NCBI GenBank assembly: GCA_016180145.1
Contig: JACPBT010000083.1
Span: 1-8,147, forward strand
DNA from: Candidatus Woesearchaeota archaeon
GTDB taxonomy: Archaea > Nanobdellota > Nanobdellia > Woesearchaeales > UBA10216
DNA: 8,147 nt
Direction: 5' to 3'
Part shown: piece after piece, positions 1 to 5,344 of the stretch
Layout of the letters: every line of letters starts with the position of its first letter
Numbering within the stretch: position 1 is the stretch's first letter
Notes under the pieces: model-generated
What the model was told of the DNA's origin: nothing
Seen by the model: only the letters and a program-made list of their open reading frames with translations
The model's database searches: none
Position numbers and translations under genes: made by a program

Positions 1-132
1 AATCTTTCCGTATGCTACAAGTTCTCTTATAGCTGTTGATTTGTCCTTCTCCTCCCATTTCGCCAATTGTTCAACCAGTTTTACATCTGCTCCAGGCAAC
101 CTTACCGTAACCACCTTTGTCATTTTATTCAT
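1..132 (-). CDS. Ribbon-helix-helix (VapB/UPF0175-like) antitoxin, C-terminus cut by window edge
   Basis: Reading the minus strand from ATG at 132 gives 44 codons that run off the window: MNKMTKVVTVRLPG, then an amphipathic segment containing KLVEQLAKWEEKDKSTAIRE. A short strand of the form VTVRLP followed by two helices with a STAIRE-type turn is the ribbon-helix-helix DNA-binding fold seen in CopG, VapB and UPF0175 antitoxins. The start overlaps the end of the PIN gene by 8 bp (PIN stop at 125-127), so the two should be cotranscribed and translationally coupled. GGAG on the minus strand (plus 143-146) lies 10 nt before this ATG, which favours it over the in-frame ATG at 123. The expected role is to neutralise the neighbouring PIN protein and repress the shared promoter. 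Antitoxins usually precede their toxins; here the order is reversed. The C-terminal toxin-binding part is outside the window, so family assignment rests on the N-terminus only. Confidence 0.72.
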   Translation of the reverse strand, partial: MNKMTKVVTVRLPGADVKLVEQLAKWEEKDKSTAIRELVAYGKI

Positions 133-619
133 TTTTTATCTTCTCCTTTAGTTTTTCAATTAACATTCTTCCGTACCAGCCATATTTTTCCAGCCTATCT
201 GCATAAGCAAGTGCCTCTTCCTTAGTTATTTTTTTCTTATCATACATTTCCACAAGCAGGTCTGCAGTTGTTGCCCATCTCACTTTCAATAATTTACATG
301 CATTTATTGCCTTTTTGTCATCTGTGGCTATGCCCTCCCCACACTCAATGCTTAATGTTATTGATTCTGCCTCACCAGCCCCACAACCGAAATCCTTCAT
401 CACATCCTTGAACAATTGCATTTTCCGCATCTTCCTTATTTCAATAATTCCTTCTTTTACCCTGCTTGTAATAAGCTTTGCATCAAACGTATCCTTCGCA
501 GTAACTTCTTTGTAAACTTGCTCACCTATCATTACTGTTTCCCTAATACTTTTAAGCATCTTATCCAAAGCTTCCATCTTGGCTAGTAGTATCAGCGAAG
601 AGCTATCCATAATAACCAT
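125..619 (-). CDS. PIN-domain ribonuclease, DUF3368-type VapC-like toxin
   Basis: This 164-residue protein has the layout of a PIN-fold endoribonuclease. It starts MVIMDSSSLILLAK with the first metal-binding acid at D5, then has VYKEV with E38, GAGEAES with E83, and ATDDKKA with D100/D101. These match the acidic residues that coordinate Mg2+ or Mn2+ in PIN nucleases. The DSSSLI start and the GxGEAExI centre are typical of the DUF3368 branch often paired with UPF0175/RHH antitoxins. The C-terminal about 40 residues are charged and helical. It is followed with an 8-bp overlap by a ribbon-helix-helix gene, supporting a type II toxin-antitoxin module that would cleave RNA when unrestrained. A TATA box centred about 30 bp upstream implies an almost leaderless mRNA, and repeated GTATTA half-sites lie between the box and the ATG. 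On the plus strand this region is C-rich relative to G, unlike the window from 2430 onward. PIN proteins can also act in RNA processing without toxicity, so the toxin role is inferred. Confidence 0.87.
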   Translation of the reverse strand: MVIMDSSSLILLAKMEALDKMLKSIRETVMIGEQVYKEVTAKDTFDAKLITSRVKEGIIEIRKMRKMQLFKDVMKDFGCGAGEAESITLSIECGEGIATDDKKAINACKLLKVRWATTADLLVEMYDKKKITKEEALAYADRLEKYGWYGRMLIEKLKEKIKNE

Positions 620-646
620 GTATTAGAATGTAATACATTTGTATTA
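620..646. promoter_or_regulatory. Candidate operator: three alternating GTATTA half-sites
   Basis: GTATTA at 620-625, its complement TAATAC at 631-636 and GTATTA again at 641-646 give two perfect 6-bp inverted repeats sharing the middle half-site. The half-sites start 11 and 10 bp apart, close to one helical turn. They lie between the PIN gene's TATA box and its ATG and abut the start codon. This is the geometry expected for cooperative binding of ribbon-helix-helix dimers, so autoregulation by the toxin-antitoxin pair is the natural reading. Binding itself is inferred. Confidence 0.6.
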
Positions 647-653
647 TATAAAC
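644..653 (-). promoter_or_regulatory. TATA box of the PIN/antitoxin operon
   Basis: The minus strand reads GTTTATATAA here, a near-ideal archaeal TATA element, centred about 30 bp before the PIN start codon at 619. Transcription would begin only a few bases before the ATG. It partly overlaps the third GTATTA half-site, so a bound repressor would block TBP. Confidence 0.7.
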
Positions 654-740
654 TTTTCTGTTCAGATTTACAATAAAAAATGCCGATAGGGAAGAGGTAT
701 TGCATCAACTCAGTTGCACTGAACTTCGTAAAGAAATGAA

Positions 741-764
741 TTGTTGACAACAAAATTTTTAAAG
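741..764 (+). promoter_or_regulatory. TATA-like box with adjacent 13-bp palindrome
   Basis: TTTTTAAAG at 756-764 is an AT-rich TATA-like element centred 25 bp before ATG 785, giving a leaderless mRNA. Immediately upstream, TTGTTGACAACAA (741-753) is a perfect palindrome with 6-bp arms around one central base. It sits where BRE or an upstream activator site would lie, so it may be a regulator site. Confidence 0.45.
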
Positions 765-784
765 TCTGCACTATTACTGTGTTT

Positions 785-1198
785 ATGGTTTCCGCATCTC
801 TTGATAGTGCTGTCTTTCGTCAAATAAGAGATGTACAGATATCATACGCTAGTTGTAAAAACAATCGGGATTTGGTGGTTGCTGTTCACTCCATTGATCT
901 TCCGCAGCTATCAGGTGTGCATCTTACTGGCAGAATTTTCCTGGGACAGGTATCTATTGGCGCGGTTGTGAAAGCTCTTGACGACTTTTTCACAGGCGGG
1001 CACAGATATTTTTCAGCAAGCATGCATCACTCAGGAGCCAAGTTTAGGGATGTGCTGGGCAACGCTTGCCTTTACAGGCTGAATGGAGCAGCAGGCACGC
1101 CGCTTGGTGAGTGGTTGCCGTCTAATTTTCATGCAGTTGCCCGTGAGCTTACAGTGGAGGAGGATTTGCCGTTAAATTTCTACTCCACACTTCGCTAA
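785..1198 (+). CDS. Hypothetical protein, 137 aa, no recognised family
   Basis: I do not recognise this protein. The chosen ATG is 25 bp downstream of a TATA-like box; an in-frame GTG at 779 would add two residues but fits the promoter less well. The sequence begins MVSASLDSAVFRQIRD and alternates hydrophobic strands (DLVVAVHSIDLPQ, GRIFLGQVSIGAVV) with polar loops, suggesting a mixed alpha/beta soluble protein with no signal peptide or membrane segment. A central HRYFSASMHHSGAKFRD stretch is rich in His, Ser and Arg and might be a ligand- or nucleic-acid-contacting loop, but no catalytic motif can be named. It stands alone, with its own promoter before it and T-rich tracts after it, ahead of another unrecognised gene on the same strand. 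The ORF could in principle be spurious, but the promoter and terminator context argue for a real gene. Confidence 0.6.
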   Translation: MVSASLDSAVFRQIRDVQISYASCKNNRDLVVAVHSIDLPQLSGVHLTGRIFLGQVSIGAVVKALDDFFTGGHRYFSASMHHSGAKFRDVLGNACLYRLNGAAGTPLGEWLPSNFHAVARELTVEEDLPLNFYSTLR

Positions 1199-1246
1199 AG
1201 CGGATAGCCGTTGTGATTTATGTTTTCTTCGTCATCAACTGGTAGC

Positions 1247-1266
1247 TTTTTTTAAAGAGTTTTTTT
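1247..1266 (+). terminator. Poly(T) terminator tracts
   Basis: Two runs of seven T (1247-1253 and 1260-1266) separated by AAAGAG lie 49 bp after the stop of the 137-aa gene and just before the next promoter. Archaeal RNA polymerase terminates at such non-template oligo-T tracts without needing a hairpin. The rest of 1199-1284 shows no gene. Confidence 0.5.
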
Positions 1267-1284
1267 GGTTTTCCTGACAAAAAG

Positions 1285-1293
1285 TTTATAAAA
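1285..1293 (+). promoter_or_regulatory. TATA box of the 367-aa gene
   Basis: TTTATAAAA is centred 27 bp before ATG 1316, the spacing that gives a leaderless transcript starting at or next to the start codon. Confidence 0.7.
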
Positions 1294-1315
1294 TAAGGGC
1301 AGTCTCTTTCTCGTT

Positions 1316-2419
1316 ATGAACACAGCATCTCAAGATGTTTCTGTTGAGTCCCGCTTAAACGCGATGAAGGGTATTATTGCGCAGGGTGCTGCTCAACTGA
1401 TGGCAACTCTTGAAACTCTTAATTCTGTTAGAAAGGATCCTGACTTGGCGATGCGCATCAGGCAAATGCAGGTTAATGATGGCCATCGCATTGGTAACTT
1501 GTTTCTACCACCATGGTATGGTCCCGCACAGGATGTAAGAGAGAATCTTGCAATTGTTTCTGAGTTAATGGGGCTTCCTCTGAAAGTAGATGGGGCATTG
1601 CCTCGCGAATATTACGTGAACCTGAATGGAAAAGGAAAGGAACTTATGGAATTGCTTGGAGCAGGGCTTGCTCAGTTAAGGCAGCTTGACCCTAACTCCT
1701 ATGAAAACAACCCAATCAGGCAGGTTGAGGAGCTTGCCGTGCTTGCAGATGCTTCGCTTTCAACTGCCATGGTCATGCCTGGGCGGAAAGATGGCTTATC
1801 GCCTTCTGAGAAAGGTAAGGTTACACGTGTTGTAAATGAAGGGCGTTTTTTGCTTGCCCAAACTCATTACGCCATGGGAAATGCTTACTTCACAGCAGGG
1901 CTTAAATTAGCTGGTAAAGATAAAGCAAACGGTGGCTTCCTGCTAAGTAATGAAGCACTGTATGGTTTGGAAACAGCGTGTCTGAATTTTGACAACGCTC
2001 ACAAATATCTGGCTTCTGTTAAAACTCCTACTTTGCGCAAACGAAATGCTGATTTTATTTTAGAGTTTTATTCAGAATATGCAACCTCTGCCGCGCTTCT
2101 TGCGGATGATTCTGCAAGTATTGCCGAGACTATGCTTAACTGGTCATTAAACAATCCTAATGCTCCGGTAGCGGAGTATGATATTCTGCTTGGTTTCTCT
2201 GAGGTGGGGCATGCTTTATCTAATTACAACCTTGCCATTCAGATTGTCCAGACAGCGCCCGGGTTAGACGCTGTAATGGATAAGATAAGCGGCCGTCCGC
2301 AATTTGTTGAAAGGGTTGAGAAAGCCATAGCCGGTATAACCGCTGATGGTTTGGACAGAGGAGCCCAGCTTGGCATTCCCAGAATTGCAGAGCGTTATGT
2401 TTTAAGTGGGTTGCGGTAA
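1316..2419 (+). CDS. Hypothetical all-alpha protein, 367 aa
   Basis: I do not recognise this family. The ATG is fixed by a TATA box 27 bp upstream. No signal peptide or transmembrane helix is evident. Most of the chain looks helical: residues about 8-52 form a long amphipathic region, NLFLPPWYGPAQ (61-72) is a conserved-looking aromatic/proline turn, and 105-125 and 134-155 are further helices. Residues about 176-235 contain helix pairs with small and aromatic residues at regular spacing (FLLAQTHYAMGNAYFTAGLKL, then ALYGLETACLNFDNAHKYL), reminiscent of TPR-like repeats but too degenerate to call. Such helical scaffolds often mediate protein-protein contact; no catalytic residues can be assigned. 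The stop codon is only 5 bp from the end of the convergent DHH gene. Its base composition lacks the strong G>C skew found to the right of 2420. It and the 137-aa gene could form an accessory pair, although each has its own promoter. Confidence 0.78.
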   Translation: MNTASQDVSVESRLNAMKGIIAQGAAQLMATLETLNSVRKDPDLAMRIRQMQVNDGHRIGNLFLPPWYGPAQDVRENLAIVSELMGLPLKVDGALPREYYVNLNGKGKELMELLGAGLAQLRQLDPNSYENNPIRQVEELAVLADASLSTAMVMPGRKDGLSPSEKGKVTRVVNEGRFLLAQTHYAMGNAYFTAGLKLAGKDKANGGFLLSNEALYGLETACLNFDNAHKYLASVKTPTLRKRNADFILEFYSEYATSAALLADDSASIAETMLNWSLNNPNAPVAEYDILLGFSEVGHALSNYNLAIQIVQTAPGLDAVMDKISGRPQFVERVEKAIAGITADGLDRGAQLGIPRIAERYVLSGLR

Positions 2420-2424
2420 CTGAC

Positions 2425-2586
2425 TCAAAACTCCCTCTTAAACTTCTCCACAAACCTCTCAAAGTCTTCGGCTTTTACTGCCGCCCCGCATGCGTATTCG
2501 TGCCCTCCGCCATATCCTTTTATGCCTTCAAGTGCTTTTTTCAGGCGTGGCAGTATGATGTTTTTGCCTGCTCCTCTCAGGCTCAT
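2425..2586 (-). CDS. Detached DHHA1 C-terminal domain of the DHH phosphoesterase (-1 frame)
   Basis: The minus strand from ATG 2586 encodes 53 residues, MSLRGAGKNI through GYGGGHEYACGAAV to FKREF. The MSLRG strand and the GGGHEYACG motif are the nucleic-acid-binding hallmark of DHHA1, the domain that ends DHH-family phosphoesterases. It lies in the -1 frame relative to the upstream DHH domain, whose TAA (2589-2591) is followed after two bases by this ATG. Codons upstream of the ATG in this frame read RERDGEIR, a plausible continuation of the same domain, so the two parts were originally one protein. GGAG (plus 2595-2598, minus sense) sits 8 nt before the ATG, so termination-reinitiation could make a separate subunit. 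Alternatives are a real disabling frameshift, a lost base in the A6 run near 2612-2617, or -1 slippage there. The stop is 5 bp from the convergent gene's stop. Confidence 0.7.
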   Translation of the reverse strand: MSLRGAGKNIILPRLKKALEGIKGYGGGHEYACGAAVKAEDFERFVEKFKREF

Positions 2587-2588
2587 TC

Positions 2589-3443
2589 TTATTTCTCCGT
2601 CTCTTTCCCTTTTTTGTTTGGGTGGAAGTGCAGCATTTCGTTTGATATTTCTCCTGAGAAGCTTTGCTCTCCTTTGTATGTGTATATGAGGAACTTCTCA
2701 TTTGTGATGGCTTTTTCCGCCTTCTGGTATATTTTGGCGTATTCGTTGTTTATTTTTTCGTATTTGGTATAGAGGTATTTTGCTGCCGGCGTTTTTCCTT
2801 CGAGTATCTCGTAGGGGTTGTTTATTCTTGTGAGTATTTTTACGCATTTCAGTGCGTCTGATGTCGGCCCTTTGAGTGCGAATGACATTATCTTTATGAT
2901 TTCTCCCAGCTTGGTTTCAAATAGCGCATCATCCGGCTTTTTTATTTTGTCTGACCAGAGGTCAGGGTATTTTTCCGCAAACTGGCTGGCAAATTCTGGT
3001 ATTGTCCAGTCTCCCACTATGCCTGCCATTGCTATCCACAGGTCTTCTTCTCTTCCTGCTGCTTTGTAGCACAGGTAGGAGGCTGGCTGGTTGTCTTTTA
3101 TGTTGCTTTCTCTTGGGTTGTAGTATTTGACTCCCTGTAGTTTTATAATCTGGTGGTGGTCTATCCATATTACCGGCTTTTTTGCTTCATCAACGAATGA
3201 CTGTTCTACCATTGCCACGTCCATTATGAATATCTTGTCGTATACCGGGTTTTTTGCCGCTTCAATGAATCTTGAGTCTACTTTTGGGACTGCCTTTACC
3301 ATCATTCCGTTTCCGCGTCCTATTAACCGATACAGTAGGAGGAATGATGTAAGCCCGTCAGGGTCGTCATGGAACAGGAATAGTGGTTTACTGCTTTCAA
3401 GAAGCTCGTTTCTTATTTCGGAATATTGTTTTTCAGTGAGCAT
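2589..3443 (-). CDS. DHH-family phosphoesterase (RecJ/NrnA-like), catalytic domain; C-terminus shifted out of frame
   Basis: From ATG 3443 the protein has 284 residues: the catalytic DHH domain of a manganese-dependent phosphoesterase acting on nucleic-acid ends or short oligonucleotides. Motif I is FHDDPDGLTS (D27, D29), motif II IMDVA (D75), motif III WIDHHQ (D95, H96, H97) and motif IV GDW (D145), so the metal site is complete. A linker helix region (about 170-265) leads to SGEISNEM, where DHHA1 should begin, but the frame ends at TAA 2589-2591 and DHHA1 continues in the -1 frame. A joined product would be about 339 aa, normal for archaeal single-DHH proteins. Start choice: a TATA-like box 27 bp upstream fits ATG 3443; an upstream in-frame ATG at 3569 would add 42 residues that run through the promoter and lack family character. 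Substrate (ssDNA, nanoRNA or cyclic dinucleotide) cannot be assigned from sequence. Confidence 0.86.
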   Translation of the reverse strand: MLTEKQYSEIRNELLESSKPLFLFHDDPDGLTSFLLLYRLIGRGNGMMVKAVPKVDSRFIEAAKNPVYDKIFIMDVAMVEQSFVDEAKKPVIWIDHHQIIKLQGVKYYNPRESNIKDNQPASYLCYKAAGREEDLWIAMAGIVGDWTIPEFASQFAEKYPDLWSDKIKKPDDALFETKLGEIIKIMSFALKGPTSDALKCVKILTRINNPYEILEGKTPAAKYLYTKYEKINNEYAKIYQKAEKAITNEKFLIYTYKGEQSFSGEISNEMLHFHPNKKGKETEK

Positions 3444-3465
3444 TGGCAGGGATGCTGTTGTGCTG

Positions 3466-3473
3466 CTTTTAAA
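3466..3473 (-). promoter_or_regulatory. TATA-like box of the DHH gene
   Basis: Minus strand TTTAAAAG is centred about 27 bp before ATG 3443. It supports the shorter start over the upstream ATG at 3569. Confidence 0.5.
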
Positions 3474-3500
3474 TTTGTTGTTTTTTAAGGTTAAAAAAGA

Positions 3501-3509
3501 TTTATAAAA
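3501..3509 (+). promoter_or_regulatory. TATA box of a small plus-strand gene
   Basis: TTTATAAAA is identical to the box of the 367-aa gene and is centred 26 bp before ATG 3531. It is the main reason for taking the tiny broken ORF downstream seriously. Read on the other strand it could also serve as an upstream promoter for the DHH gene. Confidence 0.5.
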
Positions 3510-3530
3510 GCCTGTATTAAGCGCTGGTTG

Positions 3531-3669
3531 ATGTTTAGGGTTAAGATAAAAAACAGGGAACTTGCGCATTTAGTTGCAGGCAAAAGCTATGTTAAGTGAA
3601 AAAATTGATGTTAAGATGATTTATTATGAAAAAATAAAAGATGGTATTGTATTTGAATTTGAGTTCTGA
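3531..3669 (+). pseudogene. Possible small gene (about 45 aa), frameshifted near 3597
   Basis: ATG 3531 opens a 22-codon frame (MFRVKIKNRELAHLVAGKSYVK) ending at TGA 3597-3599. In the next frame an ORF continues from ATG 3589 for 26 codons to TGA 3667-3669 (VKMIYYEKIKDGIVFEFEF at its end). Skipping one base (T3597) joins them into a single basic-then-beta-rich polypeptide of about 45 residues. The promoter is strong and leaderless, the gene is divergent from the DHH gene, and it ends 18 bp before the convergent methyltransferase stop, so it fills a slot where a compact genome would have a gene. It may be a gene broken by a one-base insertion, a sequencing error, or two overlapping tiny ORFs. 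I do not recognise the product. Confidence 0.38.
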
Positions 3670-3687
3670 CAGGCAATTTAGCATAAA

Positions 3688-4794
3688 TCATGCAATCTGT
3701 GTTACGTATCTCCTTAAACCATGCTTTGATTCGTTTTTTTCCTGATTAAGCTTGGTTTGTTCGTGTGTTATTTCAAACTCGTTGTCTCCGGTTTGTTTGG
3801 CGTCTTTAATATGGTTCAATATAATTCCTGATTCCTGTGATGCCATTACTTCAAATCCGTAGTTGTCTGAACGGTGTTTTAAGTTGCCATTGGCTTCCTT
3901 TCTTTCTTTTACAAAATTCAGGTGCCTTTTTAGCCGTTCTATATTGTAGTCTTGTGAGAAAGGTGTAAGCTCTTTCAATCTGCTGGCGATTATTTGTCTG
4001 AAGTTTGGTTCCAGTTCATAACCGGTAGAATTTCTCATGGAGCACATAGCTGCCAGCATAGTGGTTCCTGTTCCAAGGAAGGGGTCTAATACATTATCGC
4101 CCTGAACAGAATACATGTTTATTAATCGGTATGCTAATTCAAAGGGGTAAGCTGCTGATTTCTCTCTTAGCCCGAGATGATTGAGCCTTTGTCCAGCGCC
4201 TTTCAGGTCATACCATATATCGGAAAACCATGTGTTTCGTTCTTCCCAGAAAAAAGAGCTCATGTGCCTTGTTTCTAAGTTGTCTGGGGAGAAGTTTCTG
4301 TTTTTGCCTTTTTTGAATATTAGTATGTATTCGTGTTCCAGTGTAACGTAGGCATTTGGCGGAAGAACTCCCGAACCCATGAATTTGTTTGGTTTGTTTG
4401 TTTCCTTTCTCCATATTATAAAAGGCAAAACTGAGAATCCTAATCTTTCAAATGCGTTTATGATTTTGCCGTGGTTGGCGTATAATTGAAATGAATCGCC
4501 GTTGATTTTCCTTGTGGCATCTCCTATGTTTATGCAGGCAATGCCGCCATCCGTTAAAACTCTCTCGCATTCCTTCCAGGTTTTATTTAATTCGTCGTGC
4601 ATAAGTTCATAAGCCTTTTTGCCGTTGCCGTTTGAAATGGCTTCTCTTATTTCTTGGTTGATTGAAGAAAACTGTTCGTCCCACATTTCTATCATGGGAT
4701 ATGGGGGGGATGTGACTATCAGGTTTACAGATGAGCTTTCTATTTCTTTCATGTTCGCCGATGAGCTAAACATAATCTGGTGTGTCGTTCTCAT
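3688..4794 (-). CDS. Orphan DNA methyltransferase, SPPY type (probable N4-cytosine)
   Basis: This 368-residue S-adenosylmethionine-dependent DNA methyltransferase is probably cytosine-N4-specific. Catalytic motif IV TSPPYPMIEMWDE lies at residues 28-40 (SPPY 29-32) and the SAM-binding motif I DPFLGTGTT at 237-245, the order of the beta class. SPPY rather than DPPY is typical of m4C enzymes, though some m6A enzymes share it. Between them are GGIACINIGDATRKING (83-99), a substrate region with NKFMGSGVLPPNAY (136-149), and SAAYPFELAYRLI (213-225), which pairs with motif I. The C-terminal about 90 residues are charged and helical. No restriction endonuclease gene is adjacent, so it is either an orphan regulatory or protective methylase, or its partner lies elsewhere. 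ATG 4794 follows a TATA-like box by 31 bp. Its divergent neighbour encodes a possible winged-helix regulator. Target sequence cannot be read from the protein; archaeal relatives include CTAG enzymes, and CTAG is rare here. Confidence 0.92.
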   Translation of the reverse strand: MRTTHQIMFSSSANMKEIESSSVNLIVTSPPYPMIEMWDEQFSSINQEIREAISNGNGKKAYELMHDELNKTWKECERVLTDGGIACINIGDATRKINGDSFQLYANHGKIINAFERLGFSVLPFIIWRKETNKPNKFMGSGVLPPNAYVTLEHEYILIFKKGKNRNFSPDNLETRHMSSFFWEERNTWFSDIWYDLKGAGQRLNHLGLREKSAAYPFELAYRLINMYSVQGDNVLDPFLGTGTTMLAAMCSMRNSTGYELEPNFRQIIASRLKELTPFSQDYNIERLKRHLNFVKERKEANGNLKHRSDNYGFEVMASQESGIILNHIKDAKQTGDNEFEITHEQTKLNQEKNESKHGLRRYVTQIA

Positions 4795-4821
4795 TTTAGT
4801 GAAATTCTGGGGATTGGCACA

Positions 4822-4829
4822 TTAATAAA
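4822..4829 (-). promoter_or_regulatory. TATA-like box of the methyltransferase gene
   Basis: Minus strand TTTATTAA is centred about 31 bp before ATG 4794, giving a leader of only a few bases. The divergent region 4795-4918 holds this box and the promoter of the next gene, and nothing else that I can see. Confidence 0.5.
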
Positions 4830-4880
4830 GCTTTTGACGGCAACCGCAATTCTTTCAGTTTCAGACTACATAAAAGCAAC

Positions 4881-4890
4881 ATTTATATAT
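4881..4890 (+). promoter_or_regulatory. TATA box of the small basic-protein gene
   Basis: ATTTATATAT is a strong archaeal TATA element. Transcription about 26 bp downstream would begin near 4912, between the candidate TTG (4904) and GTG (4919) starts, and so argues for the GTG with a very short leader. Confidence 0.62.
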
Positions 4891-4893
4891 TGG

Positions 4894-4912
4894 GGTATAT
4901 AGCTTGTATACC
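4894..4912. promoter_or_regulatory. Candidate operator GGTATA-N7-TATACC
   Basis: GGTATA (4894-4899) and TATACC (4907-4912) form a perfect 6-bp inverted repeat with a 7-bp spacer, located between the TATA box and GTG 4919 and ending at the predicted transcription start. Placement and symmetry fit a dimeric repressor, plausibly the protein encoded just downstream. Confidence 0.5.
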
Positions 4913-4918
4913 AGTAGG

Positions 4919-5344
4919 GTGTTAAGTAAATTGGTAATACTTTTTGACCTTTATCATCTGCCGGATGACGTGTTTGAGGTAATTTTCGCTACGGCACAGC
5001 AGAGGATTGTTGCTAAGGTTCTTATTGATTCTATGAAGCAGAAGAGGGGTGAGATGAATAAGACTGAGATGTCTTATTTTGCCACCAAGCTTCATGATGG
5101 CGAGCTTGTTACTGAGATTGATGAGCCTGAGTTTAAGGGGAAGAAGGTTAAGCTTGCTTACAATAAGCGGCAGTTTTATGACCGTATTCTTACCCCGATG
5201 AAGAGCATGGGCATGATTGATTATGATATGTATAAGAAGACTTACCGTGTCAGTGAGAATTTCAGCAGGGAGCTTAGTAAGATTGGCATAATGTGGGCGA
5301 GGGAGGTTAAGAAGCCTGTTTCTGAGTTTAAGGTGAGGGGTTAG
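4919..5344 (+). CDS. Small basic protein, probable winged helix-turn-helix regulator
   Basis: The 141-residue product from GTG 4919 (an upstream in-frame TTG at 4904 would add five residues but falls before the predicted transcription start) is rich in Lys and Arg. It has a helical N-terminal half (FEVIFATAQQRIVAKVLIDS), a variable KGKKVKLAYN hairpin-like segment, and a C-terminal part FYDRILTPMKSMGMIDYDMY followed by KKTYRVSENFSREL. The latter resembles a winged-helix unit in which a recognition-type helix ends in GMI and a wing of the form YKKTYRVS follows. DNA binding is therefore likely, but no named family is recognised. A palindrome in its promoter suggests autoregulation. It is divergent from the DNA methyltransferase, which could be a co-regulated partner, and its stop codon directly abuts the stop of the convergent ThiF-like gene with no intervening base. 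Lysines are mostly AAG, like the nop5 and flpA genes, pointing to a resident rather than recently acquired gene. Confidence 0.72.
   Translation: MLSKLVILFDLYHLPDDVFEVIFATAQQRIVAKVLIDSMKQKRGEMNKTEMSYFATKLHDGELVTEIDEPEFKGKKVKLAYNKRQFYDRILTPMKSMGMIDYDMYKKTYRVSENFSRELSKIGIMWAREVKKPVSEFKVRG

Noticed and set aside
680..739. 19-codon ORF (starting MPIGKRYCINSV) in the PIN/137-aa intergenic region
   Set aside because: Too short, no TATA box at a proper distance and no Shine-Dalgarno; probably chance.
2962..3168. Minus-strand 68-codon frame inside the DHH gene
   Set aside because: Out-of-frame reading of the DHH catalytic domain, which carries all four motifs in the chosen frame.
3444..3569. N-terminal extension of the DHH protein to ATG 3569
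   Set aside because: The extra 42 residues are translated through two TATA-like boxes and resemble no DHH N-terminus; ATG 3443 fits the promoter and the family start.
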